64,000 nucleotides of DNA, from assembly GCA_002840975.1 (NCBI GenBank), contig PHDN01000012.1, positions 1 to 64,000 on the forward strand, given 5' to 3'. Source of the DNA: Bacteroidetes bacterium HGW-Bacteroidetes-16. GTDB taxonomy: Bacteria > Bacteroidota > Bacteroidia > Bacteroidales > F082. The notes under the pieces are model-generated. The model had not been told where the DNA came from. It searched no databases and saw nothing but the letters and a program-made list of their open reading frames with translations. Made by a program: the position numbers and the translations under genes. Shown one piece after another: positions 53,557-63,941 of the stretch (the stretch's first letter is position 1; each line of letters starts with the position of its first letter).

Positions 53557-54060
53557 TCACTCAATCACCCAAGCCGGATCTTTTGTGGTATAATCCAATA
53601 ACTTAGTTCCCAGTTGAGTAGCCAGTTTTGTTGCCGCTTCCACCGCCATTTCCTTGTCCTTAAAAATGCCCACCGGTATTTGCTGGTGGTTTCCATGCAC
53701 AAGTGCCACTTTAATATGCTCATCAAGGGTATTGCCATGAATGCTCAGCATCCACGCCTCCTGGTTAACCCGTTCATTAAATAGGGTGATGTATTCAATT
53801 TCCGGCAGGGGTTTCCATTTTCCCATGAAAATGGAAAAGATTGAAATATACGACCGAAACTGCCGCTCCATAATCCGGATTTCAATGCCTTCACGGAAAA
53901 ATGCCAGTACCATGCCTGCGACAAACAGGATGAACCCGATTGGATTTAATTTCCAAAGCATAAAACCGCCTGCCAGGCTCAGCAACCAACCTATAAACCT
54001 GAATTGTGGCATGTTTACCTCACTAAATTGATTGCGGTAAAGTTCATCGGTTTGTTTCAT
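53557..54060 (-). CDS. Hypothetical membrane protein
   Basis: 167 residues, not recognised. Two adjacent membrane helices (about 22-40 and 43-58) separate a short N terminus from a soluble C-terminal domain of about 105 residues containing MERQFRSYISIF and LVHGNHQQIPVGIF. The layout resembles small inner-membrane proteins with a PH-like or YdbT-type cytoplasmic domain, but no family can be named. It is divergent from prfC. Confidence 0.65.
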   Translation of the reverse strand: MKQTDELYRNQFSEVNMPQFRFIGWLLSLAGGFMLWKLNPIGFILFVAGMVLAFFREGIEIRIMERQFRSYISIFSIFMGKWKPLPEIEYITLFNERVNQEAWMLSIHGNTLDEHIKVALVHGNHQQIPVGIFKDKEMAVEAATKLATQLGTKLLDYTTKDPAWVIE

Positions 54061-54149
54061 ATACTAAGATTTTGCATCCTGTTACAAAGATATTAAAACT
54101 ACTATGAAGTCAATCAGGAAAGCAAGATACCTGATCAGCAGAAATTTGC

Positions 54150-54157
54150 TAATTTTG
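54150..54157 (+). promoter_or_regulatory. Candidate -7 element for release factor 3
   Basis: TAATTTTG matches TAnnTTTG, 19 bases before the ATG at 54177. The -33 region is not obvious. Confidence 0.4.
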
Positions 54158-54176
54158 CAAACTTTTTCCACAGCAT

Positions 54177-55751
54177 ATGAATATTCAGAAAGAAATAAAC
54201 CGCCGCCGTACTTTTGCCATTATCAGCCACCCCGATGCGGGGAAAACAACCCTGACCGAAAAGCTGTTGCTTTTTGGTGGTGCCATTCAGGTGGCAGGGG
54301 CCGTAAAGTCGAATAAGATTAAAAAAACGGCCACCTCCGACTGGATGGAAATTGAGCGCCAGCGTGGAATTTCGGTGGCCACTTCCGTGATGGGTTTTGA
54401 ATACAACGACATCAAAATCAACATCCTCGACACTCCCGGTCACCAGGACTTTGCCGAAGATACCTTTAGAACACTTACCGCGGTGGACAGTGTAATTGTG
54501 GTGATCGACGTGGCCAAAGGAGTCGAACCTCAAACAGAAAAACTGGTAGAAGTTTGCCGCATGAGGAAAACACCTACCATTGTTTTCATCAACAAGATGG
54601 ACCGTCCTGGTAAGGATGCCTTTGAATTGCTGGACGAAATTGAGAAAAAACTACACCTTCGGGTAACACCACTCAGCTGGCCCATCAATATGGGATCAAA
54701 TTTTAAAGGTGTCTACAATATTTTCTCGCAGAATTTGAACCTGTTTACCCCCAACAAACAAACCATTCAGGAAGGCATCGAAATAAACGACATCAACAGT
54801 CCCGAACTGGATCAATATTTACCCAAAGACGCCAAAAAATTGCGTGAAGAGGTGGCACTCGCCGCGGGTGTTTATCCCCCAATGGATGTGCAGCAATACC
54901 TGGACGGAGATTTGTCGCCGGTATTTTTCGGGAGTGCGCTGAACAATTTTGGGGTGAAAGAATTGTTGGACAACTTTATTTCCTTCGCACCTACTCCCCG
55001 CGGAAAAGACAGCGACGTACGTCATGTAAACCCTGACGATGAAGCTTTTACGGGATTTGTATTTAAAATCCATGCCAACATGGATCCCAACCACCGCGAC
55101 CGTATTGCTTTTGTGAGGGTGGTTTCAGGGGTTTTTCTGCGCAACACCAACTACTTGCATGTGAGGCTCAACAGGAAGCTGAAGTTTGCCAGTCCCACCG
55201 CTTTTATGGCACAAAAGAAAAGTGTGGTGGACGAGATGTTTCCGGGCGATATCGTGGGTTTGCACGACACAGGAAATTTCAAAATCGGGGATACGCTCAC
55301 CGAAGGTGAAATCCTGAACTACAAAGGCATCCCCAGCTTTTCGCCCGAGTTGTTCAAATACATTGAAAATGCCGATCCATTGAAGTCGAAACAGCTGGCC
55401 AAAGGCATCGATCAGTTGATGGACGAAGGGGTGGCACAGCTTTTTACCGGGAAACATACCGGACGAAAAATAATTGGTACCGTGGGGGCTTTGCAGTTTG
55501 AAGTGATTCAGTATCGTCTGGAACATGAATACAATGCCAAATGCCGCTACGAACACATTACCTTGTATAAAACGGCCTGGTTCACCAGCAAAAACAAAGC
55601 CCAGCTTGAGGACTTCCAAGCCCGGAAAGCCAACCAGATAGCACTGGACAAAGAAGGCCGGGAGGTGTTTTTAGCCGATTCACAATTTTCACTGCAAATG
55701 GCCCAGGATAAATACAAGGATATCCAATTCCACTTTACTTCGGAATTTTAG
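54177..55751 (+). CDS. prfC: Peptide chain release factor 3
   Basis: 524 residues, full length. The GTPase domain has HPDAGKTTL (18-26), the long insertion with [23 protein letters not shown] and NKMDRPG. Domains II and III follow (about 300-524, with [14 protein letters not shown]). RF3 recycles RF1/RF2 from the ribosome after termination. The convergent T9SS gene is separated by a 29-base palindrome. Confidence 0.96.
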   Translation: MNIQKEINRRRTFAIISHPDAGKTTLTEKLLLFGGAIQVAGAVKSNKIKKTATSDWMEIERQRGISVATSVMGFEYNDIKINILDTPGHQDFAEDTFRTLTAVDSVIVVIDVAKGVEPQTEKLVEVCRMRKTPTIVFINKMDRPGKDAFELLDEIEKKLHLRVTPLSWPINMGSNFKGVYNIFSQNLNLFTPNKQTIQEGIEINDINSPELDQYLPKDAKKLREEVALAAGVYPPMDVQQYLDGDLSPVFFGSALNNFGVKELLDNFISFAPTPRGKDSDVRHVNPDDEAFTGFVFKIHANMDPNHRDRIAFVRVVSGVFLRNTNYLHVRLNRKLKFASPTAFMAQKKSVVDEMFPGDIVGLHDTGNFKIGDTLTEGEILNYKGIPSFSPELFKYIENADPLKSKQLAKGIDQLMDEGVAQLFTGKHTGRKIIGTVGALQFEVIQYRLEHEYNAKCRYEHITLYKTAWFTSKNKAQLEDFQARKANQIALDKEGREVFLADSQFSLQMAQDKYKDIQFHFTSEF

Positions 55752-55762
55752 CATACCAAAAG

Positions 55763-55791
55763 CTTTCCCAAAGTTTAAAACTTTGGGAAAG
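55763..55791. terminator. Palindrome between prfC and a T9SS gene
   Basis: Arms CTTTCCCAAAGTTT and AAACTTTGGGAAAG (14 bp, perfect) around one A, between convergent stop codons. No strong T-run follows either side, so it is either a bidirectional terminator or a dispersed intergenic repeat. Confidence 0.6.
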
Positions 55792-55799
55792 TTAAAGGT

Positions 55800-57689
55800 C
55801 TATTCCACCAACATCTTACGGGTGATTTTGTTTTCTCTGGCGGTTACGGTGTAAAAATACACTCCCTGTACCAGCTGGCTTGCCTCCAGCGTTAAAGTCT
55901 GTTTACCGGCAGTTTTATACCCGTAGTCCACCACCATTACTTTCTGTCCGGTCAGGTTACACACCTCCAGCAAAATGTCGGATGGTGATGAAAGATTAAT
56001 CTCTATATAAGTACTGCCATTAAATGGGTTGGGATAGTTTTGAGAAATTTGAAACAAATTGTTTGATAATTCATCTTCTCCCGTAATATAACATCTCCAC
56101 ATATTCAAATAGACGATTGATGTTAAAATGGGATCATGAGTCGGGGGATCAGGCGAAATGCTCGTTCCAGGCATATTGTCTTCCTGATATATAAGCGCAT
56201 AACGATCATTAACAATATTTTGCGATGCTGCAGGAAACACACTCTCACTAAAAATATGGAAAACATCACCGGTATAGTCAGTAAATCCACCCCAATAGTA
56301 TTCACCCACTAAACAACAACTTTGCCATATGTGACGGAAATTCAGTTCCGAATTATCGTATCCAATGGAAACAGCCGAATAATCTACCTGAATAATCTTT
56401 TGGTTTGTTAGAAAATCACGGTAAAATACCAACTGCGGCATACTGGTCAACGAAGCTCCATAATACGACACTCCAACAATGGTATCAATCCCATGGCCCT
56501 GCGTATATGCAGCCAGATTCCCATGCAAATAAAGATAATGCTGGGTCCAGTCTTCCGGAATCACCTCATTGGAAATCTTAGTGGTATCCAACACCTCCAT
56601 ATCCTCGTTCCAATAGACCAAACCATCGGAATACGGAAAATAGGACCAATTGGCATCGTCAGGTGTATCATCCAGATGAATTTGTCGGCCAAAAGCCACA
56701 TGAACCATGCCTTCATCATCCATGACGATGGCATTGTAACCATCTCCCCCACCACATTGTGGCAGGTTCCCTCCATTGCCGTCAAAAAACGGATCAGGGC
56801 TTTGGTAAAAAAGGATTCGCTCCCAGTTGTCACCACCATCAATGGATTTCATTGCAACACCATCGGTAATCCCACCAAAGGCAATAAAAGCCAGGTTATC
56901 GCCCCGTGAGGCGGCAAAGGCATAATCGTCGGCGCTCCATCCACTGGTGTAATCGCTTCCCAGGCCATCGATGATCTGGTGTTGTGGGTTCCATGTAAGT
57001 CCGCCATCGGCAGAACGGGAATATAGAAGTGCGCCATTCAGACCTTCGTAAACGGTTCCCCCATTGCCGGTTCCTTTGGTGAGATAAATCACGTGAATGA
57101 TTTCATGGTTTTCACCGGATGTCATCATACGCGGCCACGAAATGTCTTCATGAGCCGGAGGGCCAATGAGAGAAAAATAATTCCAATCGCCTTCCCCTTT
57201 ATTGGTTCGCCAGCTAAATACAAGACCATCGTTGGTAAAGGTGTGCGCACAAACAAGTTCACCATTGGCACCATAAGGAGCGTAATTTGGCCAGCCGGTT
57301 CTTACATTTTCAATACGTTCTATAGGAATTGGTCCCCACGAAGTTCCATCGAAATAGTTATATCCGGTGCCTCTGTCGGCATAATCCGGTGGTGTCATCC
57401 CCATAGTCCAGGTGGAAGCCATGGTTCCGTCATCAAATTCCCAAAAACGCTGGGCCATGGATGAATTGGACTGAAGATCGTAGAAAGTTTCACCAATTAC
57501 AATACTTGGACCTCTGTCAACAGAGGTATAAGGATTAATTTCATTGGTAACGGCTACAGGATCCTGGTTACTAACCACCGCTTTTTCTGTAATTTTATTT
57601 AACCGGGGCTGTGACTTCAATTGGTTTACCTGTGCATGGATTGAAATGGATGTACAAAGAGAAAGTACAACAAAGAATACCTTTTTCAT
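55800..57689 (-). CDS. T9SS-sorted Asp-box beta-propeller protein (copy B)
   Basis: 629 residues starting MKKVFFVV; the longer frame adds 17 residues without signal. The signal peptide ends near IHAQV. Asp-box/BNR motifs appear as SADGGLTW and SIDGGDNWERIL, and the sequence is beta-rich as in a sialidase-like propeller. Residues about 550-629 are a type A sorting domain (NYPNPFNGSTYIEI, GVYFYTV, ending KMLVE). It is a tandem paralogue of the gene at 57829 but has a diverged loop with adjacent cysteines (about IWQSCCLVG). No catalytic residues are recognised. Confidence 0.88.
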   Translation of the reverse strand: MKKVFFVVLSLCTSISIHAQVNQLKSQPRLNKITEKAVVSNQDPVAVTNEINPYTSVDRGPSIVIGETFYDLQSNSSMAQRFWEFDDGTMASTWTMGMTPPDYADRGTGYNYFDGTSWGPIPIERIENVRTGWPNYAPYGANGELVCAHTFTNDGLVFSWRTNKGEGDWNYFSLIGPPAHEDISWPRMMTSGENHEIIHVIYLTKGTGNGGTVYEGLNGALLYSRSADGGLTWNPQHQIIDGLGSDYTSGWSADDYAFAASRGDNLAFIAFGGITDGVAMKSIDGGDNWERILFYQSPDPFFDGNGGNLPQCGGGDGYNAIVMDDEGMVHVAFGRQIHLDDTPDDANWSYFPYSDGLVYWNEDMEVLDTTKISNEVIPEDWTQHYLYLHGNLAAYTQGHGIDTIVGVSYYGASLTSMPQLVFYRDFLTNQKIIQVDYSAVSIGYDNSELNFRHIWQSCCLVGEYYWGGFTDYTGDVFHIFSESVFPAASQNIVNDRYALIYQEDNMPGTSISPDPPTHDPILTSIVYLNMWRCYITGEDELSNNLFQISQNYPNPFNGSTYIEINLSSPSDILLEVCNLTGQKVMVVDYGYKTAGKQTLTLEASQLVQGVYFYTVTARENKITRKMLVE

Positions 57690-57773
57690 AGGGTTACTTT
57701 TTTGGTTTGTAATACGATACCATAAAATTAGGAAAAACAATATTACAAAATGGTTGCATCAAAAGGTTTTTAA

Positions 57774-57810
57774 TAAAAAAAGGTTGCCCTCATGGAAGGC
57801 AACCTTTTTT
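57774..57810 (-). terminator. Terminator after the first Asp-box gene
   Basis: Arms AAAAAAGGTTGCC and GGCAACCTTTTTT flank an eight-base loop, placed 19 bases after the stop of the 57829-59709 gene. It separates the two paralogues into independent units; the symmetrical A and T runs could also work in reverse. Confidence 0.85.
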
Positions 57811-57828
57811 AGATAGATTCTTCAGGAT

Positions 57829-59709
57829 TTATTCCACCATCATCTTGCGGGTCACTTTATTCTGCCCGGCAGTCACTGTATAAAAATAAACTCCGGTCGT
57901 AAGTTGACTTCCGTCGATCTTAAGTGTGTGATTACCGGTGGACTTTAAACCGTAATCATTGGCAACTATCTTCTGGCCTGTCAGGGTATAAACCTCAAGA
58001 CTTACATTTGAAGTCTTGTTCAGGGAGACCTCAACATAAGTAACTCCGTTAAAAGGATTGGGAAAGTTTTGAGATATTTCACATTGACTAATTCCCTCTT
58101 CACTTTCTCCAACCGCGATAAACGGGCCAACAGGTAAATATACGATGGTATTCAAAAGCGGATCGTGGGCAGGTGGGGTGGGTTGTATGCTGGTTCCAGG
58201 CATATTATCTGATTGATAAATCAATGCTATTTTTTGGTTCACAATATTCTGAGAAACAGTCGGGTAAACGCATTCGCTGAAGATATGAAACACATCACCG
58301 GTATAATCGATAAATTGACTCCAATTGCCATCATCTTCAGAAAACCGGCCCCAAATATGGCGGAAATTAAATTCGGAATTATCATATCCAACGCTTACTG
58401 CCGAATAATTTATATTTATTATTTTTTTTCCATTATTGTCCCCGTAAACCACCAATTGTGGCATACTGGTAAGGGAAGCTCCGTAATAAACCACGCCAAC
58501 AATGGTGTCGTTGCCATGAGGTTGAGTATAAGCTGCCAGGTTACCATTTAGATAGAGATAATGTTCTGACCAGTCCTCTGGCAGAATGTCGGCAGTGATC
58601 TTGGCTGTATCCAGCGCATCCATTCCTTCTTTCCAGTACACGAGCCCATCAGAGTAAGGATAATAATTCCATCCTGCGGCAGGATCTTCATCTATATGTA
58701 TCTGACGTCCAAAGGCCACGTGCACCAAACCATCATCATCAATGGCAACCGCATTGTAACCATCGCCACCGCCGCACTTGGGAAGGTTTCCTTCTTCGCC
58801 GGTAAAAAATGGAAGGGGACTTTCGTAGAATAGCAATCTTTCCCAATTATCTCCTCCATCATCCGACTTCATGACTACGCCATCAGTAATTCCGCTAAAA
58901 TAAACAAATGCGATGGTGTTTCCTTGAGGCGCAGCCCATGCATAACTGTCGGCATCAATACCGGAAAAATAATCGGCAGATACTCCTTCAAGGATCACGT
59001 TCTGAGGATCCCAGGTCAATCCGCCATCGGAGGAACGTGAATAGGATAAGGCTCCATCCTGACCTTCATAAGGAGTGCCCCCGTTAACTGTACTTTTAAT
59101 GTTGGCAATCAAATGAATAATGTCGTGGTTTTCACCAGAGGTGATCATTCTTGGCCAGGCGATTCCTTCATGACCCGTGGGGCCAACGAAATTAAAATAA
59201 TTCCAGTCGCCTTCACCTTTGTTTTCCCTCCAGCTAAACACCAAACCCGCATCCGTAAAAGTATGCGAACAAATGATTTCCCCATTAACTCCATACGGAG
59301 CATAGCTGGGCCAACCTGTACGCACGTCTTCAACACGTTCGGTTGGCCAGGGACCCCAGGAAGTTCCATCATAATAATTATAACCAGAACCTCTGTCGGC
59401 ATAGGCTGTGGCATTCATTCCGCGTGTCCAGGTTGCACCCATGGTACCGTCATCAAACACCCAAAAACGCTGGGCCATAGAGGAGTTGGATTGCAAATCG
59501 TACCAGGTTTCGCCTATGACCACATCGGCAGCTCTGTTGCTCGCCGCGGTAGGATTTATTTCGGTGGTGAACACAATGGGATCGTTATTTCCCACCACGG
59601 CCTTTTCGGTAATTTTACTTAAACGGGGTTGTGGCTTTAACTGATTCACTTGTGCATGAACCGCCAAAGCAAACCCGATAGATAAGGATAAGGATAAAAT
59701 TTTCTTCAT
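57829..59709 (-). CDS. T9SS-sorted Asp-box beta-propeller protein (copy A)
   Basis: 626 residues: signal peptide to about AVHAQV, a long beta-rich region with Asp boxes SSDGGLTW and SDDGGDNWERLL, and a type A sorting domain (about 545-626, NFPNPFNGVTYVEV, GVYFYTV, ending KMMVE). It shares most of its length with the downstream paralogue, for example YDLQSNSSMAQRFW and CGGGDGYNAV, so the pair arose by tandem duplication. The protein is probably cell-surface. Its ligand is unknown. Confidence 0.88.
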   Translation of the reverse strand: MKKILSLSLSIGFALAVHAQVNQLKPQPRLSKITEKAVVGNNDPIVFTTEINPTAASNRAADVVIGETWYDLQSNSSMAQRFWVFDDGTMGATWTRGMNATAYADRGSGYNYYDGTSWGPWPTERVEDVRTGWPSYAPYGVNGEIICSHTFTDAGLVFSWRENKGEGDWNYFNFVGPTGHEGIAWPRMITSGENHDIIHLIANIKSTVNGGTPYEGQDGALSYSRSSDGGLTWDPQNVILEGVSADYFSGIDADSYAWAAPQGNTIAFVYFSGITDGVVMKSDDGGDNWERLLFYESPLPFFTGEEGNLPKCGGGDGYNAVAIDDDGLVHVAFGRQIHIDEDPAAGWNYYPYSDGLVYWKEGMDALDTAKITADILPEDWSEHYLYLNGNLAAYTQPHGNDTIVGVVYYGASLTSMPQLVVYGDNNGKKIININYSAVSVGYDNSEFNFRHIWGRFSEDDGNWSQFIDYTGDVFHIFSECVYPTVSQNIVNQKIALIYQSDNMPGTSIQPTPPAHDPLLNTIVYLPVGPFIAVGESEEGISQCEISQNFPNPFNGVTYVEVSLNKTSNVSLEVYTLTGQKIVANDYGLKSTGNHTLKIDGSQLTTGVYFYTVTAGQNKVTRKMMVE

Positions 59710-59970
59710 GGTTTCATTTTTAATGAGTGAAAAATAATGGCAATAAAAGTAACCAATTTTATTTCCGACTATTTAAATAGCAGCATTTTATTATAAATTC
59801 TTCATCATCTTCATAAAACATCCTTTGATTTGGTTTAAATCACCAGGCAATTTTTTCATTTTTCAGTAAATTACTCCTCCAATGTCAAGACAATATGAGG
59901 ACTTATTGACCGTTTCATAGGTTGAATGCCTGATAAAGTGACATTAGAAAAATTTGTTACGGAATCAACT

Positions 59971-59978
59971 TATATTTG
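59971..59978 (+). promoter_or_regulatory. Candidate -7 element for the LptF/G gene
   Basis: TATATTTG matches TAnnTTTG, 26 bases before the ATG at 60005. The 295-base gap from 59710 otherwise shows nothing recognisable. Confidence 0.45.
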
Positions 59979-60004
59979 CACTGCAATAAACCATTAAAAC
60001 TCGA

Positions 60005-61453
60005 ATGAAAAAACTGTATTCCTACATGCTCAAGCAATATCTGGGGCCATTCGTGTTTACATTTTTTGTCGCGCTCTTTATTTTGCTGCTGCAGTTTTTA
60101 TGGAAGTACATCGATGATTTGGTGGGTAAAGGATTAGAATGGTATATCATTGCCAAACTCATGGTTTATGCCTCCTCCACCTTCGTTCCGTTGGCATTGC
60201 CCTTAGCCATATTGCTTTCTTCGCTGATGACCTTTGGTAACCTGGGCGAGCAATATGAGCTGGTAGCCATGAAGGCAGCGGGCATTTCGCTTCGCAAGGC
60301 CATGAAACCATTGGTTATCTTGTCGTTGTTCCTGAGTATTGCCGCTTTTCTGTTTTCCAATTATGTATTGCCTGTGGCGAACCTTAAATTTGGCTCACTC
60401 CTGTACGATGTCCGTCAGCAAAAGTTGGCCTTTAATCTAACAGAAGGTATTTATTATCAGGGTATTGATAATTACGTTATCAGAGCTGGGAGGAAAGACA
60501 AGGACAACAAGACTATCTATGACATCACCATTTACGACCATACCGATCGCATGGGGAATACCATTGTTACCACCGCTGACAAAGGTTTTATGGAGATGTC
60601 GGCTGACAAAAAACGCATTATCTTTACTTTATTCGACGGGATCCGGTATGCCGACATCACCAACGTGGCCAACTATCGCAAAACCAGACCGTTCGAATCT
60701 ACAAAATTCGACAAACAAATTCTTACCTTCGACCTGACGGAGTTTAAACTGAACCGAACCAATGAGGAATTGTTCAAATCGCACTACTCCATGCTGAACA
60801 TTCAACAGCTCAATGTCGCCATCGATTCGCTTAACACCAAGCGAAATGAGGCTTTGGAACGATATAAAGTGAATTTCTTAAAAAGATACCCGACCATTCA
60901 GGTTCGGGATACTTCCATTACCAATCAATCTCCCGCTGTCATCGCCAAGACCGACAAAGGTTCTGACACCTTAAACTTGTCGCTTCTTTCCAGTTACACG
61001 CTCGAAGACCAGGATGTAATTTTAGAAAGTGCATTAAAAGGAGCCAGGGCAGCCAAAGACAACATCATCAACTACAGCAAAGAAATTGAGTCGCGCGAAT
61101 CGAACATGATAAAACATGAGGTTGTCTGGCATCAAAAATTCAAATTAAGCCTTGCCTGCTTTATCTTCTTCTTCATCGGCGCACCGTTAGGAGCGATTAT
61201 CCGAAAAGGGGGACTTGGACTTCCTGTGGTAGTTTCCGTATTGTTCTTCGTACTTTACCACATCATTTCAATTACCGGCGAAAAAGCAGTAAAAACAGGC
61301 GACTGGAATGTTAATTTCGGCATTTGGCTTTCCACACTGGTTATTTTACCCCTGGGATTATTTTTAACTTACAAAGCCACCACCGATGCCCAATTGATGG
61401 ACACCGAAAGCTGGCAGAAGTTCTTCAAAAAGCTACATTTCAAAAAGAAATAA
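60005..61453 (+). CDS. LptF/LptG-family permease
   Basis: 482 residues with the YjgP/YjgQ plan: three N-terminal membrane helices (about 12-35, 55-75, 100-120) with SLMTFGNLGEQYELVAMKAAGIS, a large periplasmic domain (about 130-370) and three C-terminal helices (about 380-470, FFIGAPLGAIIRKGGLG). It would form the membrane part of the LPS-exporting ABC transporter. It is longer than E. coli LptF/G owing to an insertion in the periplasmic domain. The glycosyltransferase gene follows after 5 bases. Confidence 0.92.
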   Translation: MKKLYSYMLKQYLGPFVFTFFVALFILLLQFLWKYIDDLVGKGLEWYIIAKLMVYASSTFVPLALPLAILLSSLMTFGNLGEQYELVAMKAAGISLRKAMKPLVILSLFLSIAAFLFSNYVLPVANLKFGSLLYDVRQQKLAFNLTEGIYYQGIDNYVIRAGRKDKDNKTIYDITIYDHTDRMGNTIVTTADKGFMEMSADKKRIIFTLFDGIRYADITNVANYRKTRPFESTKFDKQILTFDLTEFKLNRTNEELFKSHYSMLNIQQLNVAIDSLNTKRNEALERYKVNFLKRYPTIQVRDTSITNQSPAVIAKTDKGSDTLNLSLLSSYTLEDQDVILESALKGARAAKDNIINYSKEIESRESNMIKHEVVWHQKFKLSLACFIFFFIGAPLGAIIRKGGLGLPVVVSVLFFVLYHIISITGEKAVKTGDWNVNFGIWLSTLVILPLGLFLTYKATTDAQLMDTESWQKFFKKLHFKKK

Positions 61454-61458
61454 GGGGC

Positions 61459-62685
61459 ATGCAGGAGGATTCAACATCATCAACCAACAGGCTAAACATC
61501 CTGTTTATTTGCAATAAATCGCCCTGGCCGGCACATGAAGGTGGCCCCATTGCCATGAACAACCTCATCGAGGGCCTGGCTGACGCCGGGCATCTGGTAA
61601 AGGTACTCGCCATCAACACGAATAAATATGCCGTTGACCCCAAAGAGATTCCTTATGAGTACCACGAAAAAACCCACATCGAGCTTGTATATATTGATCT
61701 TTCCATCAAACCCGTGTCGGCATTTTTAAACCTGTTTACAAAAAAATCTTATCATGTGGAGCGATTCATTTCCAAGGACTTCGATCGCAAATTAAGGGAA
61801 GTGCTAATGCGTGATTGTTACGATATCGTGCAGGTGGAAACTTTGTACATGTCACCATACCTGGACACCATCAGGGAATTGTCGCAGGCTAAAATCGTTT
61901 TACGTGCCCACAATATTGAACACCGGATTTGGAAACGGGTGGCTTCCATTACAAAAAACCGGCTTAAAAAGTTGTATTTAAAACACCTCAGTTCCATGTT
62001 GGAGCGATACGAAAAAGTGATGATCAAAGAGTACGATGGCGTGGTGCCCATTTCATCCTTTGATGCTCCTTTTTTTCAAAAACATACAAACCACCCGGTG
62101 ATGGCCCTGCCAACCGGAATCGACCCCAACCGGATTCCTGAAATCAGAGCCGGCGAAACGGAACATGCTTTGTTCCACATCGGAGCCATGAACTGGATGC
62201 CCAACGAAGAAGGAATTAAATGGTTTATTGATCAGGTTTGGCCCGAAGTTCATGCTGAACTTCCTGATCTGAAGCTCTATCTGGCGGGGCGGGAAATGCC
62301 ATCGTGGCTAAGTGATTTAAAATCTGACCAAATTGAGGTGGTTGGAGAAGTGCCCGATGCCTACGGTTTCATACAATCCAAATCGATCCTAATCGCCCCT
62401 CTTTTTTCGGGTAGTGGCATCCGGATCAAGATTATAGAGAGCATGGCCATGGGCAAAGCGGTAATTTCGACCACTATTGGTGCCGAAGGAATTAATTACA
62501 CAAACGGTGTAAACATATTGATTGCCGATGATGCCGACGAATTTATTTTGGCCATTAAAACGCTTTATCAAAATCCTGAAAAAGCAAAAGTCATGGGCAA
62601 AGAAGCGCAAAAACTGATCTTCCGCGACCACAACACCCCTAAAATTATTCAACAATTGGTGGGCTTCTATCGCGATATTTTATGA
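61459..62685 (+). CDS. GT4-family glycosyltransferase
   Basis: 408 residues from ATG 61459; the longer frame runs into the permease gene and is rejected. A GT-B fold with N-terminal ILFICNKSPWPAHEGGPIAM, acceptor region RAHNIEHRIWKR, and C-terminal donor site FSGSGIRIKIIESMAMGKAVI with TIGAEGI. It is probably involved in LPS or capsule assembly given its coupling to the LptF/G permease and the glycosyltransferase downstream. Confidence 0.9.
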   Translation: MQEDSTSSTNRLNILFICNKSPWPAHEGGPIAMNNLIEGLADAGHLVKVLAINTNKYAVDPKEIPYEYHEKTHIELVYIDLSIKPVSAFLNLFTKKSYHVERFISKDFDRKLREVLMRDCYDIVQVETLYMSPYLDTIRELSQAKIVLRAHNIEHRIWKRVASITKNRLKKLYLKHLSSMLERYEKVMIKEYDGVVPISSFDAPFFQKHTNHPVMALPTGIDPNRIPEIRAGETEHALFHIGAMNWMPNEEGIKWFIDQVWPEVHAELPDLKLYLAGREMPSWLSDLKSDQIEVVGEVPDAYGFIQSKSILIAPLFSGSGIRIKIIESMAMGKAVISTTIGAEGINYTNGVNILIADDADEFILAIKTLYQNPEKAKVMGKEAQKLIFRDHNTPKIIQQLVGFYRDIL

Positions 62686-62736
62686 CTTTTGCCAAGAACC
62701 AATGCAGTAGTCGACAAATCACCTCTATTGCAATAA

Positions 62737-63930
62737 ATGATTAAACCGATTATGCGCATTTTTATTCTGCTCTCAAGAATTCCATATCCCCTTGAAAAAG
62801 GAGATAAACTAAGGGCTTTCCATCAGATAAAAGAATTGTCGAGGAACAATGAGATCATCCTGTGCGCGTTAAATCCGGTTTCTCATATAGACAAGCAGAA
62901 AGCCTTCAGCAGCTTACAACCCTATTGCCGATCGATTAATTTTCTGGACCTGCCGCTATATGGGAGACTGGTCAACGTGGTTCGGGCATTTTTCTCTTCA
63001 CTCCCTTTGCAGTCGGGCTATTTCTACAATTACCGGGCTGCGGGCGAAATACGTCGTTTGATAAAAGAATATAAACCCGATCATATTTATTGTCAACTGA
63101 TCAGAACTGCTGAATATGTAAAAAACATTCCCGTCAGGAAAACCATCGATTATCAGGATGTTTTTTCTTATGGGATGAAACGCCGCATCGCCAAATCAAA
63201 CTTCTTTTTCCGTCCCTTTATCAAATTGGAATTCAACCGGCTATCGAATTACGAAGCCCACGTTTTCGATCTTTTCGACCACCATACCATTATCTCCGTT
63301 CCCGACCGTGATTTGATACCACACGTGGACAGGCACCGCATAAAGGTCGTCCTCAATGGGGTGGATCATGAATTTTTTAAACCACGGCAAACCAGAAAAA
63401 AAACAGATGTGGTGTTCACGGGCAACATGGCTTATCCGCCCAACGTGGATGCCGCTTGTTTTTTAGCGAAAGAAATTATGCCCCTCGTTTGGAAATCCAA
63501 TCCTGAGGTTACCTTGCTGCTGGCCGGGGCAAGCCCTGATCATCGGGTAACGGCTTTAAAATCAGATAGAGTAAAGGTCAGCGGCTGGATGGACGATATC
63601 AGGGAAGCTTATGCCACTTCGCGCGTATTTATTGCCCCCATGCGTCTGGGAACAGGGTTGCAAAACAAACTCCTGGAAGCCATGGCGATGAAGCTCCCAA
63701 CCATCACCACCGCTCTGGCAAACAATGCCTTAAACGCGGTAGAGAACGTGGAGATTCTGATTGGTGAAGACGCGCCTGCGCTGGCGGTACACATCCTTAA
63801 TTTGCTCAACGATCATGATCTCTGCAAACTCATCGCCGAAAACGGCCATCAGTTTGTGTTGCACAATTACAATTGGAGGGAAGCAACCCGTCAACTGGAA
63901 GAATTAATTCATTCTGACCCAACTTTATAA
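62737..63930 (+). CDS. GT4-family sugar transferase (TIGR03087-like)
   Basis: 397 residues (an ATG five codons in is an alternative start). The N terminus RIPYPLEKGDKLRAFHQIKELS and the DYQDVFSYGMKRR segment match the stp1/TIGR03087 sugar-transferase group, often found with exopolysaccharide or PEP-CTERM loci. The donor site is PMRLGTGLQNKLLEAMAMKLP. It follows the first GT4 gene by 51 bases, probably in one operon. Confidence 0.9.
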   Translation: MIKPIMRIFILLSRIPYPLEKGDKLRAFHQIKELSRNNEIILCALNPVSHIDKQKAFSSLQPYCRSINFLDLPLYGRLVNVVRAFFSSLPLQSGYFYNYRAAGEIRRLIKEYKPDHIYCQLIRTAEYVKNIPVRKTIDYQDVFSYGMKRRIAKSNFFFRPFIKLEFNRLSNYEAHVFDLFDHHTIISVPDRDLIPHVDRHRIKVVLNGVDHEFFKPRQTRKKTDVVFTGNMAYPPNVDAACFLAKEIMPLVWKSNPEVTLLLAGASPDHRVTALKSDRVKVSGWMDDIREAYATSRVFIAPMRLGTGLQNKLLEAMAMKLPTITTALANNALNAVENVEILIGEDAPALAVHILNLLNDHDLCKLIAENGHQFVLHNYNWREATRQLEELIHSDPTL

Positions 63931-63941
63931 ATTTCCAAACG

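Noticed and set aside
61324-61458. Extended start of the first GT4 glycosyltransferase inside the LptF/G gene
   Set aside because: It overlaps the permease by 130 bases in another frame; the family N terminus begins just after the ATG at 61459.
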